Position numbers and translations under genes: made by a program. A stretch of 64,000 nt of DNA. Origin: Rhinopithecus roxellana (taxonomy: Eukaryota; Chordata; Mammalia; Primates; Cercopithecidae). The stretch lies in contig NC_044568.1 of NCBI RefSeq assembly GCF_007565055.1, forward strand, positions 19,460,488 through 19,524,487. The letters run 5' to 3'. Positions 63,756 through 64,000 of the stretch are shown one piece after another. Under the pieces are notes generated by a model. That model made no database searches. It was not told the DNA's origin and saw nothing but the letters and a program-made list of their open reading frames with translations. The first letter of the stretch is position 1; each line of letters opens with the position of its first letter.

Positions 63756-64000
63756 GTACCCCCAATTAGCCCGCCTGTGGCCACCCTCTCAGGCCCTCTG
63801 TGCCCTTACCTGTCCTCTGCCTAGGCTGCTGTCTTCCCCTCCTTCCCCTGACCCCCAGGCCCTGAGCATCAGGACGCGCTCAGGCCTCCTGGGTCGGGGG
63901 GTGCCTCACTGGCTGCAGACCCCTGGGTGATGCCCCAGCCCTTCCAACGGGGGCGTCTCAGAGCTCACTCCGATGCCACAGAAGCTGAGCGGCAGTTTCA
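63756..64000 (+). other. PIEZO1: PIEZO1 intron 30 (5' part)
   Basis: Intronic sequence after the exon 30 donor to the window edge; the exon 31 sequence is not reached. Confidence 0.85.

Larger units (their letters stand above)
57446..61114 (+). other. PIEZO1: PIEZO1 intron 22 (3.7 kb, Alu-rich)
   Basis: GT-AG intron containing six Alu insertions (57.7, 58.7, 58.8, 59.1, 59.7 and 60.6 kb). The unique stretches 57,989-58,725, 59,421-59,682 and 59,993-60,607 show no recognised gene or motif. Confidence 0.85.

Noticed and set aside
62496..62600. Extension of exon 27 into the intron to find a GT donor
   Set aside because: Downstream GTs do not restore the RGFALYN junction in frame; the GC donor with AG|GCAAG context fits exactly.

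Overview
This is a primate nuclear DNA window, most likely from an Old World monkey (macaque/baboon type). The evidence is about 35 Alu insertions, several carrying cercopithecoid AluYR-like diagnostic changes (for example GGCTTGAGCCACCGCGCCCG at the Alu head and a 'gtggccggatctcagctc' left arm), plus one protein-coding gene whose exons read almost exactly like human PIEZO1, with scattered substitutions. No bacterial, phage or CRISPR content is present. Comparisons with human are made from memory of the family sequence, not from an alignment. Layout: 1-4,980 is Alu-dense upstream intergenic DNA, including two Alu-in-Alu nests and old L1-like debris. About 4,980-6,320 is a CpG island with a TATAAAG box (5,636), a 5' UTR with a 12-codon uORF, and PIEZO1 exon 1 (ATG at 5,914). 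5,978-39,826 is the giant first intron (33.8 kb), carrying most of the repeats, two tandem arrays and several candidate regulatory elements. 39,827-63,755 holds exons 2-30, first widely spaced (introns 2, 5 and 22 are 6.8, 3.0 and 3.7 kb) and otherwise densely packed with introns of 71-840 bp. The window ends inside intron 30, so the pore-containing C-terminal ~1,100 residues are outside it. The 30 coding exons join in phase to 4,219 nt (1,406 codons plus 1 nt) with no frameshift or premature stop, so the gene looks intact. They encode the N-terminal blade: repeated four-helix transmembrane units, the intracellular Q/E-rich loop, and the start of the beam helix. PIEZO1 is the trimeric mechanically activated cation channel of the plasma membrane, which sets volume control in red cells and shear sensing in endothelium. 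The most interesting observations are: a GC-AG intron after exon 27; a Gln7-Glu7 tract in exon 17 at the position of the human E756del polymorphism; five short introns that are multiples of three and stop-free; a duplicated decoy splice acceptor in intron 11; a minisatellite that forms the 3' end of intron 21 and repeats a branch-point-like motif; a 29-bp CCAAT-bearing minisatellite with higher-order structure in intron 1; an extra N-glycosylation sequon beside the conserved one in exon 8; and several motif-rich islands in intron 1. I found no second gene and no unknown multi-gene system.
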